A DNA stretch of 64,000 nt from a virus (IMGVR_UViG_3300025141_000034:61025-125024), one strand, 5' to 3'; positions 52,267 to 61,979 are shown, counted from the first letter of the stretch. Numbers and translations are program-made. The notes: generated from the sequence alone by a model not told the origin.

Positions 52267-53650
52267 ATTTGCTTCTGAGGGTGTATCACACTTTAAACAA
52301 TACGGTAAGTCATTTCAGGAGAAAATCTTTCAGTGTTTGATCACTGATAGAAACTGGGCAACCCAGATGACTGAGGTTATGACCCCATCGTACTTTGACC
52401 TTAAATATCTTAGATATTTAACAGAGAAATATTTCTCATATCACTCAAAGTATAAGGACTTTCCCACTCTGCCTCTCTTAATTACAATTATTAGAGATGA
52501 TCTTAGAGAGGGAAAAGATATTATCATAAGAGATCAGATTGTTGAATTTCTGCATAGAGTTCGGATGAATCCAGCAATAGGGGATCTTCAATTTGTCAAG
52601 GACAAATCACTTGATTTTTGTAAGCAGCAGGCGATGAAAGAAGCACTGGAGGAGGCTGTTGAAAGAATCTCTGATGGAAAGCTTGAGTCTGTGATGGACC
52701 TAATGAGGCATGCCCTTTCTGTGGGAATTCCAGCATCTATCGGTCATGATTTTATGGAGGATGTTGAGGCTAGGCTTGTTCACATAAGCAGAAATACATG
52801 TCCAACAGGAATCCCTCAGCTTGACAGAAAGGATATTTTGAATGGTGGACTCGGACGAGGCGAGATAGGTGTTGTTGTAGCAAATACTGGGGTGGGAAAG
52901 AGTCACTTTCTCGTTAGCATCGGAGCAGAGGCACTCCGTAGAGGAAAGAATGTAGTACACTATACATTTGAACTTTCAGAAACAGCTGTCGGTCTAAGGT
53001 ATGATTCTAATTTTTGTAATATTCCAAGTAATGAGGTAGTCAGTAGAAAGAAAGAAGTTCTTAAACAATATGAAGAAATGGATCTTGGAAGATTAATTAT
53101 TAAAGAATACCCAACAGGATCTGCGACTGTAATGATGATTAGAAACCATCTTGAGAAACTATCTCTTAAGGGATTCGTGCCAAGCTTAGTCATAATAGAC
53201 TATGCTGATATCATGAGATCATCTAGAAAGTATGACTCTCTTAGACATGAACTTAAATTAATCTATGAGGAATTAAGAAATCTTTCAATGGATATGAACA
53301 TTCCTACATGGACAGCCTCTCAGGCAAATAGAGACTCAGCTAATTCTGACATTGTTGGTCTTGAAAATATGTCTGAAGCCTACGGAAAAGCCATGGTTGC
53401 TGATGTTGTCATTTCACTTTCTAGAAAGCCCATAGAGAAATCAAGCGGCATTGGTAGAATGTTTATTGCAAAAAATAGAGCTGGAAGAGATGGCATTCTA
53501 TTTCCTATAAAAATGGACACTGCAAGATCAAAAATCATTGTTGTCGACAGTGATGATGAAATGACTCTCTCTGAGGCATTGAGTTCTGACAATAATGACA
53601 TGAAGACCATATTGCGGAATAAGTGGAAAGAGATTAACAGTGATAGTTAG
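52256..53650 (+). CDS. Replicative DNA helicase (DnaB/T4 gp41-like)
   Basis: About 464 residues. The N-terminal helical domain (~1-170) is followed by a RecA-like motor with Walker A ANTGVGKS (209-216), YTFELSE with the catalytic Glu, Walker B LVIIDYADIM, and TWTASQANR. Compared with bacterial DnaB it has the compact gp41 form. It unwinds DNA at the fork and should load the primase at 3519. Two adjacent ATGs (52256, 52259) overlap the nuclease gene's end; the TTG at 52241 is less likely. Confidence 0.92.
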   Translation: MMSEFASEGVSHFKQYGKSFQEKIFQCLITDRNWATQMTEVMTPSYFDLKYLRYLTEKYFSYHSKYKDFPTLPLLITIIRDDLREGKDIIIRDQIVEFLHRVRMNPAIGDLQFVKDKSLDFCKQQAMKEALEEAVERISDGKLESVMDLMRHALSVGIPASIGHDFMEDVEARLVHISRNTCPTGIPQLDRKDILNGGLGRGEIGVVVANTGVGKSHFLVSIGAEALRRGKNVVHYTFELSETAVGLRYDSNFCNIPSNEVVSRKKEVLKQYEEMDLGRLIIKEYPTGSATVMMIRNHLEKLSLKGFVPSLVIIDYADIMRSSRKYDSLRHELKLIYEELRNLSMDMNIPTWTASQANRDSANSDIVGLENMSEAYGKAMVADVVISLSRKPIEKSSGIGRMFIAKNRAGRDGILFPIKMDTARSKIIVVDSDDEMTLSEALSSDNNDMKTILRNKWKEINSDS

Positions 53651-53688
53651 TCTGCAGTAAATTTTAAAAATATTGGAGAAACAGGTAT

Positions 53689-56148
53689 ATGAATAAACTC
53701 GATGATGTTATTAGTGCCTCAACAGAGTATTTTGGCGGTGATGACCTAGCGGCAAGCGTATTTTCTACAAAATATGCGCTGTGTGATAGATCTGGAAATT
53801 ATCATGAAAAAACTCCTGATGATATGCACAGAAGAATAGCACGTGAGTTTTCAAGAATTGAAAATAAATATCTTAATCCGATGCCTGAGGAGGAAATCTA
53901 TGGATTGCTTAAGGATTTTAAGTATGTTGTTCCTCAAGGCTCTCCAATGGCTGGTATTGGTAATAATAATCAAATTCAGTCAATTTCCAATTGTTTTGTC
54001 ATTGAGTCCCCTCACGACTCCTACGGGGGAATTTTAAAGTCAGATCAAGAATTAGTTCAGATAGCAAAGAGACGCGGCGGCGTAGGATTTGATATCTCAA
54101 CACTAAGGCCTAAGGGCCTATCTACTGGGAATGCTGCAAGAACTACTGATGGAATAGAAGTCTTTATGGAAAGATTTTCTAACTCTACTAGAGAGGTTGC
54201 ACAGGGAGGAAGAAGAGGGGCATTAATGATAACTATTTCTGTTCATCATCCTCAAATTGAAGACTTTATAAATATCAAGAGAGATAGAAAGAAGGTCACA
54301 GGTGCTAATATTTCCATAAGGCTTTCTGATGAATTTTTAACTGCAGTTAGGGAAAGAGCTGATTTTCATCTAAGATTTCCAGTTGAGAAAGATGCTCATC
54401 ACATAGTTGAGAGATGGCGAGATGCTAATGAAATCTGGAATCAAATTATTGAAGCTGCTCATGACTCTGCAGAGCCTGGTTTAATTTTTTGGGATTCTGT
54501 TATTAGAAATTCACCTGCAGATATTTATTCTGATGAAGGGTATGGAACAACATCTACAAACCCATGCTCAGAGCTTCCCCTTGCCCCCTACGATTCTTGC
54601 AGGCTGATGCTTGTCAATCTTATATCATTTGTTGACAATCCGTTTACACAAGATGCGTCATTTAATTTTGAAAAATTTTCTGATTGTTCAGTCAAAGCTC
54701 AGCGTCTTATGGATGACATGATTGATCTTGAAGTTGAACAAATTGATAAAATTATTAAAAAAATTAAAAATGATCCAGAGCCTGGAAATGTTAAAAAAAT
54801 TGAAAGAGATATGTGGAGAACAATTCGAGATAAAGCATTGACAGGACGAAGAACCGGACTGGGTGTGACCGCAGTTGGAGATACACTTGCTTCTCTCGGA
54901 ATACGGTACGGAAGTGAAAAATCTATAAGTGTAGTGGAAAAGATATATAAGACGCTCGCTGTCAGTGCCTATAGATCATCATGTATTATGGCAAAAGAGA
55001 GAGGTCCCTTCCCAATTCACAATCACATCAGAGAAGAGGGGCATCCATTCTTAGAGAGAATATGGGCTGAATGCGAGAAGACGCGCACTATGAATAAAGT
55101 GTCAGGTCGGAGGAATATTTCAATTTTAACAACAGCACCTGCTGGGTCTGTATCAACGTTAACACAGACAACGAGTGGCATTGAACCAGCATTTATGCTA
55201 AAGTATACTAGAAGAAGAAAGATTAGTCAGCTATCTGAGGGTGTACAGGCTGACTTTATAGACGATTTAGGCGATTCATGGAAAGAGTATGATGTATACC
55301 ATCATGGATTTAAAAAGTGGATGGATATTTCTGGACAGTCTGAGATTGAAGCTTCGCCGTACTATATGTCAACAGCAAATGAAATAGACTGGAAGTCTAG
55401 AGTTAAGCTTCAAGCTGCTGCTCAAAGGTGGATTGACCATGGAATCTCTTCTACAATTAATCTTCCCAGCTCTGCAGAAGTTGAAGAAGTTAAGCAAATT
55501 TATGAGGCAGGATGGGAGCTAGGGTGTAAGGGAATAACTGTTTATCGTGACGGGTGTAGAACCGGAGTTCTAATTAATTCAGATTCTAAAAATAATAAAA
55601 AAATAAACTCTCATGAGTCTCAAAGACCCAAAGAACTTGAGTGTTCAATTCACCATGCAACCATTAAGGGTGAGGCATGGACAATACTTGTTGGCATCCT
55701 GGGAGGGAGGCCCTATGAGATCATGGGAGGCCTTCAGCGGTATATAGAGACACCAAAGAAATTTAAAAAAGGTGTGATCATTAAGCACCCGTACAAGACA
55801 AAGAATTCTAGATATGATCTAAGAATTGGTGGAGAGGAAGACGAAATATTAATCAAAGATATTGTTGCTGTATTTGATAATCCCAATCATGCAGGATTTA
55901 CAAGAACTATTTCTCTCGCACTTCGTCATGGCGCGCCAATTCAATATGTAGTTGAACAGCTACAGAAAGATAGAGAAACGGACATATTTTCATTCTCTAG
56001 AGTTATTGCACGTGTTTTAAAGACCTATATACAGGATGGAACAGCACCTGGAAAAAATATCTGTGAAAGCTGTGATGCAAAAGATTCCCTCCGATATCAG
56101 GAGGGGTGTGTCACATGCATGTCTTGCGGATACTCTAAGTGCTCTTAA
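53689..56148 (+). CDS. nrdJ: Class II (B12-dependent) ribonucleotide reductase
   Basis: 819 residues converting ribonucleotides to deoxyribonucleotides with adenosylcobalamin. SISNCFVI near residue 100 gives one active-site Cys, NPCSELPL the radical Cys-x-Glu motif, and TTAPAGSVSTLTQTTSGIEP the phosphate-binding loop. The C-terminus has a Cys-rich tail (CESCDAKDSLRYQEGCVTCMSCGYSKC) typical of NrdJ, serving in reduction or metal binding. No small subunit (NrdB) is encoded nearby, as expected for class II. The enzyme is oxygen independent but needs host B12. It supplies dNTPs for the adjacent replication genes. Confidence 0.93.
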   Translation: MNKLDDVISASTEYFGGDDLAASVFSTKYALCDRSGNYHEKTPDDMHRRIAREFSRIENKYLNPMPEEEIYGLLKDFKYVVPQGSPMAGIGNNNQIQSISNCFVIESPHDSYGGILKSDQELVQIAKRRGGVGFDISTLRPKGLSTGNAARTTDGIEVFMERFSNSTREVAQGGRRGALMITISVHHPQIEDFINIKRDRKKVTGANISIRLSDEFLTAVRERADFHLRFPVEKDAHHIVERWRDANEIWNQIIEAAHDSAEPGLIFWDSVIRNSPADIYSDEGYGTTSTNPCSELPLAPYDSCRLMLVNLISFVDNPFTQDASFNFEKFSDCSVKAQRLMDDMIDLEVEQIDKIIKKIKNDPEPGNVKKIERDMWRTIRDKALTGRRTGLGVTAVGDTLASLGIRYGSEKSISVVEKIYKTLAVSAYRSSCIMAKERGPFPIHNHIREEGHPFLERIWAECEKTRTMNKVSGRRNISILTTAPAGSVSTLTQTTSGIEPAFMLKYTRRRKISQLSEGVQADFIDDLGDSWKEYDVYHHGFKKWMDISGQSEIEASPYYMSTANEIDWKSRVKLQAAAQRWIDHGISSTINLPSSAEVEEVKQIYEAGWELGCKGITVYRDGCRTGVLINSDSKNNKKINSHESQRPKELECSIHHATIKGEAWTILVGILGGRPYEIMGGLQRYIETPKKFKKGVIIKHPYKTKNSRYDLRIGGEEDEILIKDIVAVFDNPNHAGFTRTISLALRHGAPIQYVVEQLQKDRETDIFSFSRVIARVLKTYIQDGTAPGKNICESCDAKDSLRYQEGCVTCMSCGYSKCS

Positions 56149-56166
56149 AGGAATGAATATTTTACA

Positions 56167-56769
56167 ATGAAGTGGACAACAAAAATATCTGATCTTGTTA
56201 AAGAGGTGGAGCTAAGAAAGAATCCAGTAATCATTACTGTTAATAAGTTTGATGAAAAATCAGCTAAGGAATTTCAGCAGCAAGTCGCCCAGGCTCATAA
56301 TACAGGACAGAATGTAATTCCCATTGTTATAGACTCTTACGGCGGACAAGTTTATAGTTTGATGTCAATGATAAGCGCAATTAATCATGCAGAACTTCCA
56401 GTTGCTACTATTGTTGAGGGAAAGGCAATGTCTTGTGGCGCAATTCTATTTTCTTTTGGAGAGCAAGGATTACGATTTATGGATCCAGATGCCACAGTAA
56501 TGATTCACGATGTTTCATCAATGAAGCATGGAAAAGTTGAAGAGATAAAGGCATCTACAGAAGAGATGGAAAGATTAAATCAAAAAGTCTACACAATGAT
56601 GGCTAGAAATTGTGGAAAAAAAGATGATTATTTTCTTAAGCTAGTCCATAAGAAAGGTCACGCAGACTGGTTTTTAGATGCAACAGAAGCTAAGCGACAT
56701 GGAATGGCAAATCAGATAAGAGTTCCTAAGTTTAATATCAATATTTCAGTTGACATAGACTTTGAGTGA
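56167..56769 (+). CDS. ClpP-like serine protease
   Basis: 200 residues. VIDSYGGQVYSLMSMISAI, EGKAMSCGAILFSFG with S89, MIHDVSS with H114 and WFLDATEAKRHGMAN with D171 reproduce the Ser-His-Asp triad and oxyanion strand of ClpP. No ATPase partner gene is in the window, so it may work with host ClpX/ClpA or act alone as some phage ClpP-like prohead proteases do. The gp21-like protease at 13479 already fills the prohead role here, so a regulatory or host-directed function is more likely. No clear ribosome-binding site at normal distance. Confidence 0.85.
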   Translation: MKWTTKISDLVKEVELRKNPVIITVNKFDEKSAKEFQQQVAQAHNTGQNVIPIVIDSYGGQVYSLMSMISAINHAELPVATIVEGKAMSCGAILFSFGEQGLRFMDPDATVMIHDVSSMKHGKVEEIKASTEEMERLNQKVYTMMARNCGKKDDYFLKLVHKKGHADWFLDATEAKRHGMANQIRVPKFNINISVDIDFE

Positions 56770-56772
56770 AAA

Positions 56773-57693
56773 ATGGATAAAGTATTTTATAATAAATCAT
56801 CTTCTTTAAGTCTTGGCTGGGATCCTAACTGGTTTGGGTGCGATCATTTTGACGATACATTGACATCTGCTGTTAGAAAGTGGCAAAAAGAAAGCGGATT
56901 AACAGCAGACGGTCTTGTAGGTCCGGCTACATATAGAAGGATTTGGACAGAGAGAGAGTCTGAAATATCTATCTTTAAACCGTCGAGCAGAAATTTTGAT
57001 TCAAATCGCTGGATAGTTCACAATGGAAAGTTTATTCCCATTGAATGGAATAAGGTTATTCTTTGGGATGAAGATTGCGGACTTGATACAAAGAAGGGAA
57101 ACTATTATGACTATTCGGGAAAGCCTGAAAGAAAGCCAACATTCTTTGTTAATCACTGGGATGTCTGCTTATCATCAGAGTCATGTGCAGGTGTTCTAAA
57201 AAGAAGAGGAGCATCTGTTCACTTTTGTATTGATAATGATGGAACAATTTATCAGCTTTTAGATACACAACATGGCGCATGGCACGCAGGCGGTCAAAAG
57301 TGGAATCAAAAATCTATTGGCGTGGAGATATCAAATGCGTATTATACAAAGTATCAAAGCTGGTATGAGAAAAATGGCCTGGGATCTAGGCCAGTTTTGG
57401 AGGATTCATGGACCCATGGGAATAAGCATAAGCCTCATCTCGGATTTTATCCAGTACAGGTTGAGGCAGCGCGAGCACTGTGGAAAGCAATCCACATCGG
57501 ACACGGAATACCATTAGAGTGTCCGCTAAGAGATGGTCAGATGTTGACGGGTGTGTCTTCAGAAGCTGCTAAGGGAAAGTTTGAAGGATTTATTCATCAT
57601 TATCATCTCACAAGAAGGAAGATAGATTGTGGAGGATTTGACTTAGTGCCAAATCTCCAAATTGTAAGACAGTCGCCTATGTATTGTCTATAG
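56773..57693 (+). CDS. Endolysin: N-acetylmuramoyl-L-alanine amidase with N-terminal PG-binding domain
   Basis: 306 residues. Residues ~25-60 (TLTSAVRKWQKESGLTADGLVGPATYRRI) are a PG_binding_1 repeat. From ~residue 115 it is an amidase_2 domain: zinc ligands H128 (NHWD), a His in HHYHL (275-278) and C286 (DCGG), with GTIYQLLDTQHGAWHAG and SIGVEISNA. It cleaves the bond between MurNAc and L-Ala at lysis. No signal peptide is visible, so release needs a holin; I found none in this window. It starts 3 bases after the ClpP-like gene. Confidence 0.9.
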   Translation: MDKVFYNKSSSLSLGWDPNWFGCDHFDDTLTSAVRKWQKESGLTADGLVGPATYRRIWTERESEISIFKPSSRNFDSNRWIVHNGKFIPIEWNKVILWDEDCGLDTKKGNYYDYSGKPERKPTFFVNHWDVCLSSESCAGVLKRRGASVHFCIDNDGTIYQLLDTQHGAWHAGGQKWNQKSIGVEISNAYYTKYQSWYEKNGLGSRPVLEDSWTHGNKHKPHLGFYPVQVEAARALWKAIHIGHGIPLECPLRDGQMLTGVSSEAAKGKFEGFIHHYHLTRRKIDCGGFDLVPNLQIVRQSPMYCL

Positions 57694-57697
57694 TTTT

Positions 57698-58114
57698 GTG
57701 AGAAATAAATTGGAACTTGTATCGACGCATGTTTGTAAAACACAAAATCTCGGTATGCATGGCAACCTCTTCGGCGGAGTAATGCTTTCCTGGCTGGATG
57801 AGGCTGGAGCAGCATTCACGTCCCAGGTGTGCGGAACACCAAGGATGGTGACTAAGTCAATTTCTGAAGTAGTGTTTCAGAAGCCAGTTAGAGCTGGACA
57901 GATCATTAAGGTATACGCTGATGTTGTAAGAATTGGAGAATCATCAATTACAATTAGGCTGGAAGCTAGAAGGCATAGTGTGTATAACGGATCACAGAGA
58001 AATGTTGTCTCTGTTGATATGGTTTTTGTCAGAATAGACGGTGATGGTGAGCCTGTTCCAATTAAGACAATTAGGTCTGACTATCAGGATAGAAGATCTG
58101 AAAAGGAACAGTAA
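57698..58114 (+). CDS. Acyl-CoA thioesterase (hotdog fold, YciA/ACOT-like)
   Basis: 138 residues. MHGNLFGGVMLSWLDEAG (H21, N23, G26-G27, D34) is the catalytic segment of YciA-type hotdog thioesterases, followed by KSISEVVFQKPVRAGQIIKVYADVVRIG. It would hydrolyse acyl-CoA to free acid and CoA. It starts at GTG 57698, four bases after the amidase stop, so it is in the lysis/late unit. Unusual for a phage; it could alter host lipid metabolism or membranes, but this is conjecture. Confidence 0.85.
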   Translation: MRNKLELVSTHVCKTQNLGMHGNLFGGVMLSWLDEAGAAFTSQVCGTPRMVTKSISEVVFQKPVRAGQIIKVYADVVRIGESSITIRLEARRHSVYNGSQRNVVSVDMVFVRIDGDGEPVPIKTIRSDYQDRRSEKEQ

Positions 58115-58171
58115 GCTTTTTAACAACAGAAGATAGAGATGGTACTTTTATGAAACATCTGTGATCTTTTT

Positions 58172-58180
58172 TGTTATCAT
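58172..58180 (+). promoter_or_regulatory. Candidate extended -10 promoter before the fibre genes
   Basis: TGTTATCAT, 12 bases before ATG 58193, after a T-rich stretch. A weak GGGG ribosome-binding site lies between. Belongs to the TGTTATnnn group listed at 3504. Confidence 0.35.
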
Positions 58181-58192
58181 CTTGGGGTAAAA

Positions 58193-61100
58193 ATGACAGC
58201 CGTTAGAGTTACTGAATCCACCGGCTCTGTTGGATCTATTCAAATCGCTGACGGCTATGGGAGCTTTCTATCTGGGACACTGAAGGCTGGGGACAATATC
58301 ACAATAGCAGATATGGGATCAGGATCTTTTGCAATATCAGCATCGATATCAGCAGGATCTACAATCGGTACTGCAGAAGATAGTGACTATTCTGATGGTC
58401 TCTTTTCCAGCTTTACTTCTTCAACAGAAATAGGGACAGCCATTGATAAATTTAATGAAGTGCTTAAAGCGCTTGCACCTGATCCGGGTCCAGATTTAGA
58501 TGATATAAGCTCTAAAAATACTGGAACAACTTCAATTCTTTCTTTTGGATCGAGCAATAATCAAGCCTCTGGATCTCCTGCATATATTAGTGTCTCAACT
58601 TCTGCTGGTCTTTCTGCTGTTGATGTAAACGGATCTTATACAGTAACAACTAGTAGCAATAATATACGGCTTGGAGTTTTTGACGGTGATACACATGTAA
58701 GCGGTGTTTTAAATGCTGACGTAGGATCCAATAGCCAGGGAAATAGCGTACAGAATTATCCTGAATTTTCTTTTGGAAATGGTGAAACAGGTGTTCTCCG
58801 ACTTGAGGTTAACGGCTCTACAATTAAGGAGATCGATCTAACTACGGCAATTATTGGAAGCGGTACGTCAGGGATAGGAACAGGATCATACCTTGATTCA
58901 GACGGTTCGGGCTTTAATTTTTTCTCTACTGAGTCAACAGGAACACTTTCAAATGGAAACTCTTTTGCATCCTTTAAGCATAGAACTGGTCAATTTGTTG
59001 TAGCGTCAGGAAGCCAGAGGCGCGGGTGGAACTACACTAGAGTTTCACATGTCATGACCGGAACGACATCAAATACAAACTACGTTGAGTGGGTTAATGA
59101 TGATAACGCTAATTCACTGGCTGCAGCAGGAAATGAATTATCTTTCGTAGGCTCTGGTAGCATTCATCTATCTGGAATTGAATATTTTCAAAGTGGTACT
59201 GCTACGTATGCTGCTAGAGTTACGAACGCATACAAGTATGTTTATGATAATACTGACATAACTTTTACAACTTCAAATAGCGCCGCAGCAAGTTCAAGCC
59301 CATCATTCTCAATAAGCGCACAGTCAAAGCCCACGATAGGCGGAAGTGAAACACATACCAAGGTTCTTCACATAACTGGATCTGGAGCTGTAACTTCAAA
59401 TTATTTTATAAGTGGATCACTAACAGCAGGTATCAACGTCACACACCCACTTAAGTCTAATCTTTCAAACAGCGGTCAAGCGTCAGCGACAGGGATATTG
59501 ATGTATAACTTATCAAATACATCAACAGCCCAATCAGAAACCCTTAGGAGAGAAGACTATAGAATCATTAGCGGTGCATATAGCACTCAGGCTTCTTTGA
59601 CTGATGCTTCAAACAATTGGGACTCTGAGAAGCACATAACTGGATCTAACGGAGGTCATAGTAACGGGTTACAGGTCTATAATTCTAGACTTTACTCTCC
59701 GACTAGTACACTAAGATCAGGTGACTTTAGAGACTCTTCAGAGAGTGGAAAGCTAGATAATTCTCCGCCGGGAAATCCAAACTATTCTGGTGAATCTGGA
59801 CAGAGAACATTCTATAGATGGTTTAAAAATGAAACTGGATCGACAAAGTATGATCTAACGATTGCAATTAACGGATCAGGAACAACAATTGTCACACCTG
59901 CGACAGCACTTAATAGTGGAAGAATTAGAGTTTTTGTCAAGTTTCCATCTGATGGAACAAGGGAGACTGGGTGGCTTGATCTAGCAACTGAGTTTGTACT
60001 TGATTCCTATGATGATAATGATGGTGCGCATACAGCGAATGGCGGCTTAAGCTTTGATAGCAGCTTAAATGCTACAAACTATGTTACCCTTGGTACAGTT
60101 GGGATCGGAGATGATGAATACATTGGATTGAGAATTGAAGCAGATACAGCCTGGACAGGCTACATAAGTCAAGTTACTGTAACGTTTGGTGCGGGAACAG
60201 GAACAATAGCTGCAGTTCCAGACCTAGACGACATTGACTGCAATGACGATGGAACAGATTGCAATCTTTCCTTTGGATCTTCAAAGTCAATATCAGGATA
60301 TACTGATGTAGGAACAGCTGCAGGATTTTCTGCTACAGATGTTAATGGTAAATATCAAACCGCTGCTTCTTCAAATAACTTAAGAAGATCTGTCTTTGCT
60401 CTTGATACAATTATTGAAGGTGATTTAAATGAGGATGTTTCTGCAAACTCTCCTGACTATGTTGCAAATTCATTCTCTGATGCAAACAGCGGCTCATTAA
60501 AGCTTGAGGTAAATGGGTCTGTTATTCACACAGTTGAAATAACTGGATCATATAATCTAGTAGGCGCTGGAGAACCCGGATCTGGCACAGGAACATCTTT
60601 GAACAGTAATAGCTCAGGATTTTTCGACCTGAGTGTCTGGAGGCCTGCAGAGTGGGATAATGAAGTTCCCTATTATCCTGAGACACATAGAACAGGAAAG
60701 TGGAGAGTTAGAACAGCTGATCAGAGAAACGGATGGAACTATGCAAGAGTGATCCACACTGTGGGAGGAAGCGATAGAGAGACAAATTATGTTGAATGGG
60801 TAAATGACAGTAATTCAAATGCACTAAGCGCTGACGGATTGATTCTACAGCCCTTTGGAGATGATAGTTTATTTTACCTAAGCGGTGTAAAGTATTTTGT
60901 TGAGCCAAGCGGAAGTATTGAAGTCAGGGTGTCAAATCTCTATAAAAATGTTTATTCAGATAGCAATTCAGCAGTATCGTTTACAAATTTGACAAATGCA
61001 ACAGGTGAAAAGATTATTCAGGCAGGAACTGGACTTTCATCGACAAAGTCAACTAGCTCATCTACAGACAGTCTTCAAACGCTAAGCACATCTGCAAATT

Positions 61101-61978
61101 CTCAAAATGATGACGCGAACGTCACTGGATCCATTCAATTTTCACGATCATCATCTCTAAGCGGATCCTTTTCAACTGCATATAGTGCTTCTGGGTCTCT
61201 TGTCTTTGATCACCCGCTTAAGACAAATTTAACAACATCTGTTGTGACATCATCAATTCTTCATGTTTATTCTGCAAGCGATAATTCAAATGCAAACACT
61301 ACAGAGTATTTTAACGGAGAGGTATTCAGAATTCAGAGCGGAAGCTTTCCTACACAGGCAAGTGTTACATCTACTTCTTATAACTGGTCATCTACAGGTT
61401 CGATAAATGATAATAGCAATTTTTCTGGATACTATACAGGCCTCATGCTCTATGATGGAAAGTTAATAAGCCCACTAAAGGGCGGAAATAGTGGAGACTT
61501 TAGGAGATATAGTGAGGGAGGAGTTTTAGATGGACCGGTTAGTAATGTAAATTATAGCTCACTTGGTGTTTCAACTAGAGAATACTATAGAGGATTTTTA
61601 AATAATACTACAAATGATAGGCCCAGCGTGACAATTGTAGTATACGGAGATGCTACAATTGTAGGAAAAACAGGTGCAAATGCTGCATCCCTTGGTGCTA
61701 ATAAGAATATTTTTGTTGAAGTCAACATTCCCGCAAAGACAGCATTTTTAGATTTAGGAAAGCCATCCGCAGGGGCAGGAAATACTAGTGCAGGAGATGG
61801 ATGTCTAAGTGGAGATCTTGATGCAACTGTTGATGGAGGAGGTGCATCAAATACATGCACATTTAATGGGTCTACTGTAGATGGAACTGTCTCTGGTGCA
61901 GAATATCTTGTGATAAAGATATCTTCTCATAAAAGCTGGACTGGGTACGTTTCACAGGTAAGCGTGAGCTGGAGCTAG
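58193..61978 (+). CDS. Giant tail fibre/adhesin-type protein with internal duplication
   Basis: 1261 residues, Ser/Thr/Gly/Asn rich and nearly all beta. After a short N-terminal domain (GYGSFLSGTLKAGDNITIADMGSGSF), two homologous halves follow, about residues 99-673 and 674-1261. Matching pairs include PDLDDI with LSFGSS, SSNNIRL.VF with SSNNLRRSVF, LRLEVNGS with LKLEVNGS, RGWNYTRV with NGWNYARV, and TNYVEWVNDDN with TNYVEWVNDSN. Both halves end in SW-x-GY-xSQV. There is no catalytic motif. It is likely a fibre or surface fibril; receptor binding is inferred. A 78-base spacer with a promoter-like box precedes it. Confidence 0.7.
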   Translation: MTAVRVTESTGSVGSIQIADGYGSFLSGTLKAGDNITIADMGSGSFAISASISAGSTIGTAEDSDYSDGLFSSFTSSTEIGTAIDKFNEVLKALAPDPGPDLDDISSKNTGTTSILSFGSSNNQASGSPAYISVSTSAGLSAVDVNGSYTVTTSSNNIRLGVFDGDTHVSGVLNADVGSNSQGNSVQNYPEFSFGNGETGVLRLEVNGSTIKEIDLTTAIIGSGTSGIGTGSYLDSDGSGFNFFSTESTGTLSNGNSFASFKHRTGQFVVASGSQRRGWNYTRVSHVMTGTTSNTNYVEWVNDDNANSLAAAGNELSFVGSGSIHLSGIEYFQSGTATYAARVTNAYKYVYDNTDITFTTSNSAAASSSPSFSISAQSKPTIGGSETHTKVLHITGSGAVTSNYFISGSLTAGINVTHPLKSNLSNSGQASATGILMYNLSNTSTAQSETLRREDYRIISGAYSTQASLTDASNNWDSEKHITGSNGGHSNGLQVYNSRLYSPTSTLRSGDFRDSSESGKLDNSPPGNPNYSGESGQRTFYRWFKNETGSTKYDLTIAINGSGTTIVTPATALNSGRIRVFVKFPSDGTRETGWLDLATEFVLDSYDDNDGAHTANGGLSFDSSLNATNYVTLGTVGIGDDEYIGLRIEADTAWTGYISQVTVTFGAGTGTIAAVPDLDDIDCNDDGTDCNLSFGSSKSISGYTDVGTAAGFSATDVNGKYQTAASSNNLRRSVFALDTIIEGDLNEDVSANSPDYVANSFSDANSGSLKLEVNGSVIHTVEITGSYNLVGAGEPGSGTGTSLNSNSSGFFDLSVWRPAEWDNEVPYYPETHRTGKWRVRTADQRNGWNYARVIHTVGGSDRETNYVEWVNDSNSNALSADGLILQPFGDDSLFYLSGVKYFVEPSGSIEVRVSNLYKNVYSDSNSAVSFTNLTNATGEKIIQAGTGLSSTKSTSSSTDSLQTLSTSANSQNDDANVTGSIQFSRSSSLSGSFSTAYSASGSLVFDHPLKTNLTTSVVTSSILHVYSASDNSNANTTEYFNGEVFRIQSGSFPTQASVTSTSYNWSSTGSINDNSNFSGYYTGLMLYDGKLISPLKGGNSGDFRRYSEGGVLDGPVSNVNYSSLGVSTREYYRGFLNNTTNDRPSVTIVVYGDATIVGKTGANAASLGANKNIFVEVNIPAKTAFLDLGKPSAGAGNTSAGDGCLSGDLDATVDGGGASNTCTFNGSTVDGTVSGAEYLVIKISSHKSWTGYVSQVSVSWS

Positions 61979-61979
61979 A

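Noticed and set aside
56773-58114. Holin next to the endolysin
   Set aside because: Neither the amidase, the thioesterase nor the short spacers encode a hydrophobic membrane-spanning segment.
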